From Phyllostachys edulis (taxonomy: Eukaryota; Streptophyta; Magnoliopsida; Poales; Poaceae): DNA of 64,000 nucleotides. The position numbers and the translations under genes are program-made. The stretch is from assembly GCA_036346405.1 (NCBI GenBank), contig CM070548.1, positions 57,782,611 through 57,846,610 of the forward strand, in the 5' to 3' direction. The notes beneath the pieces are model-generated. The model made no database searches and was not told the origin of the DNA. It was given only the letters and a program-made list of their open reading frames with translations. Shown here in pieces: positions 11,101-23,479 of this stretch (the first letter of the stretch is position 1; each line of letters opens with the position of its first letter).

Positions 11101-14100
11101 TGTCGGGACCCAAAAATACAATTCTGGACCCTCTGTGTATACTGCACTAGTCCAGGATCACGCTTAGTGCACACAAGGACAACGTCGATGAAATATCAAT
11201 TCCATATACAAAGATAACTAATAAATAGGCAAATACAATAAACATCGAGTAAAGAACTTAAGGTCAAAGCTACAATTAATGCCTCGAAGGTAAAAAGCTC
11301 AATGAAGCCTGCAATGAACTAAACGAGATAACTCAGTGAAGCCCATCCATATGCCCACAGCAATGGGTGGGTCGCGACCTAGTTCTCCACGATCCTTGAA
11401 GTAGACCTTGTTGACTGGCGATTCCTTCACTTCTACTTGATTCGTCAAAGCAAGCGTGAGTACACACCGTACTCGCAAGTCATACCACAGAAATGCAATT
11501 TATACATGTTGGCTTTTTACAAGGGAAAGGCATTCTGTGGCTCTTTTGCATAAATGCAACTTTTGAAATTGAATACAAATAATAGATTGAAAACAAGTAA
11601 AACAAATAGACAATAATAATTTAACAATTTATTTCACAAAGACGATACTGACCTAACAGATTATTCACATAGTCGATGATTTAAACCACACGCTTCCTTC
11701 CCACACGCTTTATGAAAATCTACCCTAGTGTCAAATCCCCGAGCATTGTCCATGACCGCGGACGCGGCTATTCGAATAGATTAAATTACACTCTGCAGAG
11801 TTTGTACACTTTACCCACAAGATGCAATCAACTGGATCAGAGCTGATCACAACAAAGCATTTCAGAAAATTCATCTTACTATGCTAGGCCCGTCCCATAA
11901 CAGGCATGTGGTCGTACAGGGGGCTCAGTTCAATGGCGCACATGGTGAGGTCCTTAATTGACCAAGGCAAGACTTCCACATGCCAACTAAACCACACAGC
12001 CACACAGATTATTATTCACACAGATCACACAGATTATTGTCCACACAGATCACACAGCTTCACATACCCACCAATTCACACAAGATCCACCAGTTCACAC
12101 AGTATCCACCACTTGCCTCAGTCTAAATCTTTTCCCACCCAGTTGGTTAAGTGCAACACATGCCATAATAGCACACAGTACACACAGTTTTATCACATAG
12201 TTCCATAGTCACTTAGTCAAGTTGATAATTGCAACTTTATATGAAAAGGTGATTCATGGCATGGCTAAGCAATCTAATCGCATCTAACCAACCCACGTTG
12301 GTGCTACAATAATACCAACTAATAAATAACCAAGCTAGGGTGACAAAATATTATGGCATATCAATTAGACAAGGATGGATATAACAAATGGGATAATAGC
12401 TACACCCAAAAGCATTTAAATAAATACTTAAAGTAAATGCAATAATTTGAATCGAAGTAATTTTAGAAAACTGGGATTCAACATGATCAAAGGTATAACT
12501 TGCCTTGCTAGCAATGATGATCTTATTTAATCTTTAATCTTTACTTCCTTGATCTTCAGCTCCTTCTTGATCAAGACTTCTCAAATAACGACGCCTACTC
12601 GCAACAAGCAAATAAACTAAATAAATAATGTAAAGCAACAACTCCAAATAAATAAATAATAAACTCGAGATAATCGGATATTGAATTGAGATGAATTAAG
12701 ACTTTGAATGAACTCAATCGGAGTTCGATTCAAAAGAATATGACTCTCGAAAGAATCACAAGAAATAATAAAGTCGAGAGAAAAGAATATTCAAAGAATA
12801 TTCTTTCGGATTAAATAATGAACTAGAATTGGAGACTTACAAGTGGGGTCCACTGGTAAGTGAGAGAGAACAAGGATAGTGAATGACATGTGAGACCAAT
12901 TGATAATTGAATTCCTAGAATTTCAATAATTCTAGAAATAAGGTGAAGGAAAGATGAGCGGGCCATTGGTCCACGCACCAAGTCCACGGACTAGGGTTTA
13001 GGTTCATAGGCGATTGGTCCAAGGCTAAGGTTTGACCGGCATTGATCGAGGAAAGGCCCAAGGTCGTCGAGACTAGGTTCATGGTGAACCGATCTGCACG
13101 GTTTCGGTTTAGGGCTAGGGCTAGGAGTATGCCACGTAGGCGCTGACAATGCGGGACCGGCTTGGCATAAACTTGATTCGAATGAGCCAAGTCTATACGG
13201 TTTGGACAAGGGTTTGGGTTATGGTGGTGGCCTGGGTGACAAGGATGCCTAAGTGTCATGAACGTAGCAATGACAAAGCATGCCTTGTGGGTACGAGTGC
13301 TGAGGTGGCAAGGGGTGACAACTGACATGGCGTGTACGTGGCAAGAAGAGTTGGGGTGGCATGCCTGTGGCCGGTGACCAGGCGGAGACGTGGTAACGAT
13401 GTGGTGCAAGGTGGCAGTGCAAAAGGGCACGGGCACGGTCCAGTATTAGATCTGGGACGCCCGATCGTCACAGAGACAAACGAGAGAGGGGCTGTTGGTC
13501 CAACACGTAGGGGATACAGGGAGGGGGCAGCTATGTCGTCTCGGGTCAGCGTCAACGGCGATGAGCGGCGATCGGCTGGATCCAAAGAAGGACACGTCAG
13601 TATGGGTGTCGTTCTAGAGACGGAGAGAGAGGGCACGCCGCCAATTCTTGCACATGGTCACAGGAGATGGCAAGCAATAATGAGAGAGCATGAATATTAG
13701 GAAAATACTACATGCATTGGTTTACAAATAACAGAGGACCGAAAATCTAAGGTGGCGCATGACTTGGCTACCACACTGAAAAAGAAAGGTGAATGCAGAG
13801 AAGCATCCATCCATCATCAATAGTTCTCAAATCATCTCGATTGCATCACAGAGCAATAGGGGAGGAGTAGAGGAGAGGTCGAGGTGAGGTTAGCCTCAAG
13901 AGCAAACCGAGCCGAGCAACCGGCAAGAGGGCGCAGCTGGGAAAGCGAGGACCGTGCCGCAGGCCGCCGCCACCACCGAGCACCAGAGAGGGAGGCGCAG
14001 GGCCGAGAGGGTGGCGGCGGCCGAAGCGGTGGCGAGAGGAAGCCGAGCCGACACAGCGGTGGCGGCGCTGTTTGGTCACGGGAGGACGAGGCGCAAGACC

Positions 14101-15018
14101 GGGCGAATAATGCGGCGGCGGCGACGCACATCGCGCCGATCCGGGAAGAGGAGCGCCGAGGGGAGCCGAGGCGGGCGGATTGCGGAGCGGGCCGTGTGCG
14201 GGGGGCGGCAGTGCCGACGGAGCAGCGTGAGGTTTGCCGAGACACCCTTTAGGCGGGCGGCCGCGCGAACCGGCGCGGATCGAGAGGCGAGGCGTGGCTC
14301 GCTAGGGTTTGCTGCGAAGGGAGGAGCTCGCAAGGCACGGACGCTGGGCGGCGGCGCTAGGGATGAGGGCGCGGCTTTAGCGATCTGATTGGGATCGAGG
14401 CAAAGAGAAAGGAGGCGGCGGTTGCTGCTGCAAGACGCGCCTGTATGGCAAGCGGTCGGGATCGCTAGCGAGCGGGAGCAACGTCTTGCGCCAGAGGGCG
14501 GCGGCGATGGAGTGCACAGCAGACACGCACACGCTACTGGAGGCGGCTCAGCCGACTAGCAAGCGGGCCCGGGCGGCTAGGGTTTGGCAACATGCAGTGG
14601 TGGCGGCGAATGGCCGGGCGCGAGCCTGCCGAGTGAGGAGTCAAGGTCAAAGGTGTGGAGAGGGGATGTGGGCCGGAGGAGAGAGGTGGTGAAGTGGGCC
14701 GATCCAATTCGGCCCACAAGGAAAATTGGAATATAAATGAATTTCCGAATTAGGAAAAGATTGGAAATTCAAAAGAGCTCAAATAAATAGCAAATAAATT
14801 CAGAAAAATCCAAGAAAATACACAAAAATTCCTTGGAGCACAAGGAACCCAACTAAAACTGATTTTCTTTAAATTGATGTTTAGATTAGTCAAATTAAAT
14901 GTTTTAAGTTTAGGAAATTCCCAGTTAAGCTTTATTAATTCAAATAAAATTTGTGAAATTTTCCAGGGACCTAAACTATTTAAAAGATTTTTGAAAACCC
15001 AAATTTTGGGACGTTACA
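11101..15018 (-). mobile_element. 3.9-kb solo LTR of a Tekay/Del-like Gypsy element
   Basis: It begins TGTCGGGACCC on the plus strand and ends GGGACGTTACA. In minus sense that is TGTAACGTCCC...GGGTCCCGACA, the same kind of ends as the Gypsy LTR at 15861. It is flanked by perfect 5-bp direct repeats GCGGA (11096-11100 and 15019-15023). No primer-binding site, polypurine tract or pol reading frame is inside, so it is a single LTR left by recombination. A GC-rich block at about 13840-14700 and two conserved blocks near 11770-11815 and 11458-11474 correspond to parts of the other Tekay-like LTRs in this window. Open frames inside it have no family resemblance. Confidence 0.85.
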
Positions 15019-15082
15019 GCGGAGCTCGAGCTTGGGGTCATAGGAGGTCGTCGGCGCTAGTGGCAACAGCGACTACCGCAGG

Positions 15083-15287
15083 CGCGGGCCGTAGAGGAGC
15101 ACCCCCTTCTGTGGGCTAAGGAGCTTGCTAAAGTTGAAGAGCTCGGGTTTGCACAGGGGTAGGATGATGAACTCGTAGAGGGCCTGCTTGACGTGCTCTA
15201 GGCCGCCGATGGAGTCGAACTCGACGTCGATGTGGCTGAGGCGCTTGGCGATCTTCTTCTGCTAGAGCATCTTCTGGGAGGCGACGA
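15083..15287 (-). pseudogene. AAA-ATPase (Msp1/ATAD1-like) fragment captured in the element
   Basis: The minus strand encodes IDVEFDSIGGLEHVKQALYE, then ILPLCKPELFNFSKLLSPQK, then GVLLYGP. This is the linker and first strands leading to the Walker A P-loop of Msp1/ATAD1-type AAA ATPases. Intact relatives continue GPPGTGKT, but here the sequence leaves the family immediately after LLYGP and never completes the P-loop. A stop lies in the upstream part (MLxQKKIAKRL). The fragment lies close to the primer-binding site of the carrier element and cannot encode a working ATPase. Confidence 0.75.
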
Positions 15288-15466
15288 CATATCCAGATTT
15301 GGATCTGGCCTGGATCCAGATCGAGGAAAGATGTTGCTGCTGCTACTTCTGCGAGAAAAGACTACAACTAATGTGGCCACCCCCGAGAGCAAAGATTGCT
15401 CCTCCTGAGGGCAGCAGGCAGTGGAAGCAGTTGGAGGCTAGATTCGAGGCTAGGGTTTTAACCTTT

Positions 15467-15477
15467 GCTCTGATACC
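15467..15477 (-). other. primer-binding site of the short-LTR element
   Basis: GGTATCAGAGC in minus sense, complementary to the 3' end of initiator tRNA-Met, one base inside the right LTR. Confidence 0.75.
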
Positions 15478-15478
15478 G

Positions 15479-15606
15479 TGTTATGAATATCATGTATGTA
15501 TTCAAGAGAACCAATGGGCAATATATAGAGAGAACACAAGGAGATATATGCCATATATATATATAAGGAAATAAAAAAAATGCATATAAGGATTCCTATT
15601 CTAACA
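15479..15606 (-). repeat. right short LTR (5' LTR in minus sense)
   Basis: 128 bp, TGTTA...TAACA ends, adjoining the primer-binding site. The same family recurs at 33064-33180 on the plus strand. Confidence 0.8.
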
Positions 15607-16113
15607 ACTACTTAAGAGAATAATCTCGTGTAACTTAACACTAAACAGTGTTTGGTGTGCTTAAAATTTGCTGTGGATTAATAATTCACCTTTCAATACT
15701 GAATTGCTGATTGTGAAATCAAGTTTGTTTCATTTTTTCCTTATTTAATGCCATGAAAATATGCTGGTCCTATGTGAGAACTGGGTACTAAGTTTGATGC
15801 ACAGGACATGATACAGATATATTGAAGTTATATGAACTGATATATGCAGATGGTCAAACCTGTAACATCCCAGATTTTCAGGGCTTTTGAAAATTTTCAA
15901 AATAAAAATAACCATTTGGTTTTGTTGAATTGCTAAAGCTTAACTTGGAATCTTTTTGAAATTAAAAGCAATTTAATATGAATTAATCTAACTTCAACTA
16001 ATTCAAAATTTGGTTTATTTTGAGTTTATTGGAGTTCTCTGGTATTTAAAGTCACATTTCTCTATTTGTCCGAATTCCCGTCGGCCCGTTCCTATCCCCG
16101 CTCGTTGACCGCT

Positions 16114-16185
16114 CCACCCTTTCGGTTTCGACCACCCTTTTGGTGACAACCACCCTTTCGATTTCGACCACCCCTTCGGTTTCGA
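16114..16185. repeat. 18-bp tandem repeat, four copies, in the 5' LTR
   Basis: Four units like CCACCCTTTCGGTTTCGA. The 3' LTR has only two at 23152-23187, so copy number changed after insertion. Confidence 0.85.
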
Positions 16186-16465
16186 CCACCCTCGCCTCGG
16201 CACGTTCTTCCTTCCGCTTTTTCCTTAGCAATGTATGCATTAAATGTCGTTGTCTCCACAGCGACATGCGCATTAAATGTCATTATCTCGACCGCACCGT
16301 GCGCATTAAATGTTGTCGTCTCCGCCGCGCCATGCGCATTGGATGCCGTCGTCTCTACTGCGCCTCCGCGAATCTCGCCGCTCCATCTTGTCGCCCAGTC
16401 CTCCTCCTTCCTCTTTAAATGGAGCCCAGGGAGCCCTTTTGCCCTCCTCTTGTTTCCCCTCAACT

Positions 16466-16475
<10 letters not shown>

Positions 16476-16522
<47 letters not shown>
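16476..16522. repeat. (TC)n microsatellite in the 5' LTR
   Basis: Over 20 TC repeats; the matching run in the 3' LTR is at about 23437-23475. Confidence 0.95.
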
Positions 16523-16524
<2 letters not shown>

Positions 16525-18222
16525 GGGTCGCCGTTAGCTCCGCCGTCAAAGCTTCTCCGCCGACGTGGTCTTCGCCGTTGGCTTTGCAAGATCACGGCCT
16601 ACTCGGTGCGCACCTCCTCGCCGCCGAAGAGACATCGGAGCGCCCCCACCTTCTCCGACCGCTCCACTGAGCCTCACCGTCGCTCTCTTCGTCGCCGCCG
16701 GTCACCATCTTTCGACCAGATTTTGGCGTATCAAAAGAATTCTTGAACCCGACAACTGAAGCATCTCAACACTTCAATGAAAGCAAGTCATAGACATTTG
16801 ATCATGTCGTACCCAATTTGTAAAATTATATTGTCTGATATAAACATGCATGGCTAATCGTATAAAAATGGTTTGGGAATAGTTAATTGCCTAATTGCCA
16901 TTAAGCCTCCTTGGATAATTGATAATGACATGTTGACATGTACCATTAGACACCATAGGTTGGGTAATCTTAGTTGGACATTATTGTAATACGAACATGG
17001 GTGCGTATTATGCTTAGTTATGCGATGTTCTCTCGATCACATGATTCATGATGATAAATTTGACTAAATGAAATATGGAATTGTGGCGCAGCCACTGTTA
17101 TTAAAAGTTGTTGTGTCATGGTAAAGGTTGCCATTTGGTCTGGTTGAACCAAAAATAATTTCATACTCACGCGAATGATCGTGCAGTAAAGGGGGGGTGC
17201 GTGAAGCACATTGGGATGAGAATGTTTCGCCTAAGTAGTCTCTAAGGACTTAACTTTGTGCGCTATTGATCTGGGCCATACCGTACAACCACAAGTCTAT
17301 TTATGGGGTGGACCTGGCCAACTAATTCGCAATGTTTTGACTTGGTTCTATTTGGGTTGATAAGTGGCGCAAGAGGGGGCCGGGACGGTGAATCCTTAGC
17401 GAATAGAACCGAGTCAAAACAGAGCTTTGTAAAGGCCTTGTGATAATCTCTTAATCGCACACCTCGGAAGTGTGTGAGCGGATAATACAAGATGATTATC
17501 TCTTGTGGGTCAAGCTGTACAACCTATGCAGAGTGTAAAACTATTCGAATAGTCGTATTCCCGGTTATGAACAATGCCTGATGATTTCACACGAGGGGTA
17601 GATTTTCTCAAAAATATTGGAATGGTTTGGTTGGGAAGTGAACGAGGTGTTCACTAGTCGTTTCAAAAAAACTTGATTACTTATGTCTTAATCTTTCAAA
17701 TTGTGCTTTACAATCTACTTAATGTATTTACTGTCAATATTACTTTCTGTAAAATAGCCATAAAGCTATCCTTGTTAAGCCTTGCATGAATACTAATTGC
17801 ATATATTTCTCTACGACTTGCTGAGTACTTTAAGTACTCGCAGCTTTGCGCCATTTGTTGATCAGTCACCGAAGGAGACCCAGGGAACACCGAATTCTAC
17901 GAGGAATACTACTTCGAAGATTATGTGAACTAGGTCGCGTCCTCCACTCGATTGCCTGTGGGCATGTCGGATAGCTACCACGACATGTTTGGTTTCCGCT
18001 GCAAGTTATCTTTTGTTGTTGAGCCTTGTGTGGCAAACTCTGTAAGACTTGACCAGAAGATCCTTTTGCTGGTAAGTAATATCACTTTGTCTGCTTCAGC
18101 TATTTTGTTGTATATATATGATTTCATCGATATTGTAACTGTGTGAGCTAGCTACTGATATTGGAACTAGTTTAGAATATACAAAGGGTCTTGGAGTTGT
18201 ATATCCGGGGTCCCGACAGAGG

Positions 18223-18235
18223 TGGTATTAGAGCC
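18223..18235 (+). other. primer-binding site of the Gypsy element
   Basis: TGGTATTAGAGCC, five bases downstream of the 5' LTR, is complementary to the 3' end of initiator tRNA-Met with one C-to-T change. Confidence 0.85.
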
Positions 18236-18763
18236 ATATCGACTGTAAAACGTAACCATAGTTAGCACGGTCGTTTAGTCAAAAACTTCAAATTTTATTT
18301 TATAAGTCAAACCAACCGAATAACATGAATAGTTATGCTTCTCTCATCTTACTCTATTCTTCTCTCATCTTATTATAATCTTTCCCCATATCACCCCTAA
18401 GTTCTTATATCTTATCCCTTCTAAAACTTTGTTTCTGAATTCAAACCGATCCTTCTCACCTCAGTAATCTATATAGGATCGAGCCTTGCCTCAAGTCGAC
18501 CATCCATATAAGCTAGATTGGGAGTGCTTTAGTAAAGTTACCTTCTTAGTTTTAGTATCGTTTAGTCCGAATAATATGACCTTCTGCTTGGGATTTATTG
18601 CTTCTTAATAGCTTCCCGGCTATTTGTTCGTTGGGTTAAACCGACTTTCTCCAGATAGATTGCTCTGTCCTTCTCCCTTACTCTCCCTCATCTTTCATGC
18701 TTTTCCCTCTCACCTATCGTGCTTTCTTCTTCTCGTCTATTAAGCCTGGGAAGATTTGTGCAG

Positions 18764-19796
18764 ATGGTTCAGACCCGCAACTCAGCAAGTCAAGATGAAC
18801 CGGTGAATCCCTTTACACCATCACCTCCACCTCCTCTAATCGCAACATCAGATCAGGGTTTGGGTCAGTTCATGGTGGCCCAGACGCAGTTGATGAACGA
18901 GATGATGCAGAATATGAATCAGATGATGAATCAACATAAACAAGTTGTTGCTGCCCTAGTCGCAATGCTGAATCAGAATGATCAAGCAACTGCCATGTCA
19001 CCGCTACCACCCCAGCTTTTCCTCAGTCAAGGCTGGTAGAGTTCATGAGGACCTATCCACCTACGTTCTCCATCTCCTCCAGGACTTTGGACGTAGACGA
19101 CTAGCTGCGCTCTATCGAGAAGAAGTTCGCCATTGCCCGATGTGACGATCGTGAGAAGGTTCTATATGCCGCGCACTAGCTTGAAGGCACTGCAGCAGAA
19201 TGGTGGGAGAATTACTGTACCGCAACATCACATGGGCTGAATTTTCAGAAGCTTTTCGCCACTCTCATATTCCTGATGCAAAGGTGGAAATGAAAAAGAA
19301 TGAGTTCTGTGAGCTGCGACAAGGAAACATGTTAGTTAATGAATACCTCAACAAGTTCACTCAACTCTCGTTATGCTCAAGAGGACGTTGCCATAGATGA
19401 TGCACGCTGAAAGCGTTTTAAGCGAGGACTCAACCCTAACTTAAAGGTTCAAGTCGTTGGCAACGACTATACAGATTTCTAGCATCTGGTAAACAAGGCT
19501 ATGCTCATAGAAGATTCTTGTCGTTATCTTGAAGAATCTCGTAAGAAGAAAATGATGCAGCATGGTGCTCATCAAAGCCACCCACAGAGAGCCAGAATGA
19601 ATGTGCAGCACCCTGCCCGTTTTGCTCCTTTTGTTGCCTTCAGGACCCCTGCGACAGCACCTCGCCGAGCTACTCTAGGATTTTGCAGCTTCAACAACAA
19701 CACCAACAACTAGCAACCAAGAAACAACAATCATGCCGCGGAATCACCTGTTGCAATTGTCAACAATTGGGACACTATGCCAGCAACTGCCCATAG
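18764..19796 (+). pseudogene. degenerate Gypsy gag with CCHC zinc knuckle
   Basis: It starts at ATG 18764 (MVQTRNSASQ), with a proline-rich then Met/Gln-rich N-terminus. It continues through capsid-like sequence (FSISSRTLD, EGTAAEWWENY, KRFKRGLNPNLKVQV). A CX2CX4HX4C zinc knuckle, CCNCQQLGHYASNCP, lies at 19749-19793, with a TAG right after it. Several stops and frame changes interrupt it, including TAG codons where relatives have Gln. Gag would form the virus-like particle, but this copy cannot make it. Confidence 0.85.
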
Positions 19797-19965
19797 AAGC
19801 AAGGTCCAATGCCTATCAGATTCAACTTAGAAGCTACTCCGACCAGAACCCCCATGCTAGGAGCCGGTCGTGGAGCACCTCAGACTCCAGTGGCACCAAC
19901 CAAGACCCCTCAGCCTTTTAGGAGAGGCCGTGTGAACCATGTCACAGTGGAGCACTAGTCTGCAG

Positions 19966-22880
19966 TGTCAAGACTGTATCTTTGAAAGATGTGCTAGTGG
20001 TCAAAGATTTTTCAGATATCTTTTCTGATGAATTACCTGGGATGCCACTAGACAGGGACCTAGAGTTTGTCATCAACTTAGTTCCAAGAACCGCACCCAT
20101 TTCCAAGAGACCCTACCGTTTACCGGTTGACGACTTAGTGGAGCTGAAGAGGCAGATCGAGAAGATGCAAGATAAAGGATTTGTCCGACCAAGCTCTTCA
20201 CCTTAGGGAGCCCTAATGATCTTTGTTGCAAAGAAGGATGGTACTCAGCGGATGTGTGTGGATTACCGCTCACTCAATGAAGTCACTATCAAGAACAAGT
20301 ACCCCCTGCCCAGGATTGATGATCTGTTCAACCGGCTAAAGGGAGCTAGGGTGTTCTCTAAGATAAATTTGAGGTCAGGTTATTATCAGCTGAAGATTCA
20401 TCTAGAGGATATCCCCAAGACAGCTTTCTCAACCTGTTATGGGCTCTACGAGTTCACGGTCATGTCTTTTAGATTGACCAATGCTCCTACTTACTTTATG
20501 AACTTGATAAATAAAGTATTCATAGAGTATTTGGATAAGTTTGTCATTATCTTCATTAACGATATTTTAGTATACTCCAAGAGTGAGGAAGAACATGAAG
20601 AACACCTTCGCTTGGTCCTAATTAAGCTTAGAGATCATTAATTCTATGCTAAATTTGACAAGTGTGAGTTTTGGATGAAGGAAGTTATCTTCTTGGGACA
20701 CGTCATGTCTGCAGAAGGAGTCGCCGTCAACCCTAGCAAGGTCAAGGATGTTCTCAACTGGAAGTCACCCAAGTCTGTGCCTCAGGTCAGAAGTTTCCTT
20801 TGTATGGCAGGATATTACCACCAGTTTATATAAGGATTCTCCAGAATAGCGAGACCCCTCACTCAGTTGATGAAGAAGAAAAAGAAATTTGCTTGGACGC
20901 CAGAATGTGAGCAAAGTTTTCAAGAGTTGAAGAAGTGTTTGACCACCGCTCCAATGTTAATCTTACCTGATGTCCAGAAGGATTTTGAGATTTTCTGCGA
21001 TGCATCATGACAAGGTCTCGGATGTGTCCTAATGTAAGAAAGGAATGTAGTAGCATATGCTTCACGTCAGTTGAGGCCTCATGAAGCAAATTACCCCACT
21101 TATGATTTAGAATTGGCTGTCGTAGTGCATGCTTTGAAGATATGGCGACATTACCTCATTGGTAATCACTGTAAAGTTTACACTGACCATAAGAGCTTGA
21201 AGTACATTTTCACTCAAGCTAATATGAATATGAGGCAAAGAAGATGGTTGGAGTTGATCAATGATTACAATATGGGAATCCATTATCATCCAGGCAAAGT
21301 TAACGTAGTAACAGATGCTTTAAGTAGAAAGGTCTACTGCAATACTCTTATGATCAAGGAAAGCTAGCCAACACTGCACGAAGAATTTTAGAAGCTCAGG
21401 CTTGAATTAGTTAAAGAAGGTTACCTAGCTGCTTTGGAAGTGCAACTCACTCTACAAAGTCAAATCAAGAAAGCTCACACTGAAGATGCAGATATCAAAG
21501 AAATAAAGAGCAACATGAAGAAGAGTAAATTCCTAAGATTTTCAGAAAACGAGGAAGGAACCATTTGGTTTTATAAATGTATTTGTATACCATACCAGAA
21601 AGAACTCAAGCAGTTGGTACTCAAGAAAGCTCATAAAACATTGTATTCCATTCACTCCGGAAGTGCTAACATGTATCAGGATCTCAAGGAGTTTTATTGG
21701 TGGCCTAATATGAAGCATGAGATTGCTGAATATATAGATCAGTGCGATGTTTGCCAGCGAGTTAAAGCCGAGCATCAGAGACCTGCTAGACTCTTGCAAC
21801 CTTTAAGCGTACCTGAATGGAAATGGGAATAAATTGGCATGGACTTTATCACCGGTTTGCCGAGAACAAGAGCTGGATATGATTCAATCTGGGTAATTGT
21901 AGATCGTCTAACAAAAGTTGCACACTTCATTCCAGTCAAGACTACCTACTCAGGAGACAGACTTGTAGAGTTGTATGTGGTAAGGATAGTGTGTCTGCAT
22001 GGTGTACCAAAGAAGATCGTGTCGGACCGAGAATCCCAGTTCACCTCAAGATTCTGGCAGAAGCTGCATAGCGTTTTGGGTACAAACATGAATTTCAGTA
22101 CAACTTACCATCCGCAGACAGATGGCCAAGCATAAAGAGTAAATCAAATCCTAGAAGATATGTTGAGAGCCTGCGCTCTAGCAAACAAGACCTGTTGGGA
22201 CCAAAATTTGCCCTATGCAGAGTTTTCATACAACAATAGTTATCAATCAAGTCTGCAGATGTCCCCGTTTAAAGCTCTTTACGGGAAAAGGTGCAGAACG
22301 CCATTGTATTGGACTGAATTAGGCAAAGGACAAGTGCTTGGGCCATAAATCCTGAAGGATGTCGAAGATCAAGTTTGGTCGATAAGAGAAACGCTGAGAA
22401 CAAAGATGCATCAGCAGTAAAAGTTACGTGATAATCGTTGTTTAGATTTGGCATTTATGCTCGAGATCGTGTACTGAAGGTTTCACCTCTCAAGGGAATG
22501 CATCGATTCAGAGTAAGCGGGAAGCTTGCACCAAGATACATTAAACCTTTTTTCAATTCTAGTCAGAAGAGGAGAAGTTGCTTACAAATTGGAACTCTCA
22601 CCTCAGCTGTCAGATGCGCATGATGCCTTCCATGTGTCTCAATTGAAGAAGTGTCTGTGTGTGCCTAGGGAGCAAATGCCGTTGGAAGCAATTGATTTGC
22701 AAGAAGATCTCACCTTCAAGGAGCAGCCCGTAAAGATTTTGAAAGTGGCAGAGCGAGTAACGAGAAGCAAGATCATCCGTTTCTGCAAGGCTCAATAGAG
22801 TAATCACACTGAAGAGGAAGCCACCTGGGAGCGTGAAAAAGACCTGAAGGTCGAGTTTCCGTACCTATTCTCTAGTCAGC
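19966..22880 (+). pseudogene. degenerate Gypsy pol (RT, RNase H, integrase, chromodomain-like tail); protease missing
   Basis: RT follows shortly after the gag tail: DFSDIFSDELPGMPLDRDLE, SKRPYRLPVDDLVELKRQIE, DYRSLNEVTIKNKYPLPRID. RNase H (YASRQLRPHEANYPTYDLEL, HYHPGKVNVVTDALS), integrase (zinc-binding CDVCQRVK, then GMDFITGLP and IVSDRESQFTSRFW) and the chromodomain-like tail come next. No aspartic protease (DSGAS-type) lies between gag and RT, so that part was deleted at about 19950. The RT active site reads FINDIL, with Asn in place of one catalytic Asp (about 20550). The codon for the last catalytic acidic residue of integrase is a TAA at 22133-22135. At least eight further stops interrupt the frame. 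Confidence 0.92.
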
Positions 22881-22906
22881 CCGAATCTCAAGGTCGAGAT
22901 TCCCTT

Positions 22907-22914
22907 AAGGGGGG
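22907..22914 (+). other. polypurine tract
   Basis: AAGGGGGG six bases upstream of the 3' LTR start at 22921. Confidence 0.75.
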
Positions 22915-22920
22915 TTGGTT

Positions 22921-23431
22921 TGTAATATCCCAGATTTTCAGGGCTTTTTGAAAATTTTCAAAATAAAAATAACCATTTGGTTTTGTTGAATTGCTAATGT
23001 TTAACTTGGAATCTTTTTGAAATTAAAAGCAAATTAATATGAATTAATCCAACTTCAACTAATTCAAAATTTGGTTTATTTTGAGTTTAGTAGAGTTCTC
23101 TGGTATTTAAAGTCTCATTTCTCTATTTGTTCCAAATTCCCGTCGGTCGTTCCACCCTTTCGGTTTTGACCACCATTTTGGTTCCGACCACCCTCGCCTC
23201 GGCGCGTTCTTCCTCCTCTTTTTCCTCAGCGACGTGCGTATTAAATGCCATCGTCTCGGCTGACACATCATGATTAAATGTCGTCGTCTCCGCTTGTGCA
23301 CACATTAAATGTCATCGTCTCTGCCGCACTGCCGCGAATCCCGTCGCTCCATCTTGTCGACCGGTCCTCCTCCTTCCTCTTTAAATGGAGCCCCAGGGAG
23401 CCCTTTTGCCCTTTTGCCCAATTCTCCTCCT

Positions 23432-23479
<48 letters not shown>

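Larger units (their letters stand above)
9934..15606 (-). mobile_element. non-autonomous short-LTR retroelement carrying host-gene fragments
   Basis: Two similar short LTRs in the same orientation bound this interval. The right one, 15479-15606, is 128 bp; in minus sense it reads TGTTAGAATAGG...ATATTCATAACA. The left one, 9934 to about 10040, is eroded at its inner edge. On the minus strand the right LTR is followed by GGTATCAGAGC (15477-15467), the usual initiator-tRNA-Met primer-binding site, so the element reads right to left. The flanks ATTAC (9929-9933) and ACTAC (15607-15611) match at 4 of 5 positions, a plausible aged target duplication. No gag or pol is visible. The interior is GC-rich and contains pieces of unrelated host genes. 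It is split by a 3,918-bp solo LTR, leaving about 1.75 kb of original element. The layout resembles gene-capturing non-autonomous retroelements such as maize Bs1. Confidence 0.75.
15861..18218 (+). repeat. 5' LTR of the Gypsy element (2,358 bp)
   Basis: It runs from TGTAACATCCC to GGGGTCCCGACA, directly before the primer-binding site. It contains four 18-bp repeats (16114-16185), a (TC)n run, a TATA-like CTTTAAATGG at about 16412, a GC-rich leader-like part, and the two conserved LTR blocks near 17520-17575 and 17823-17839. Confidence 0.92.

Noticed and set aside
12915..14719. Several open frames in the 3.9-kb solo LTR
   Set aside because: GC-rich leader-like sequence; frames on both strands look alike and none has a domain.
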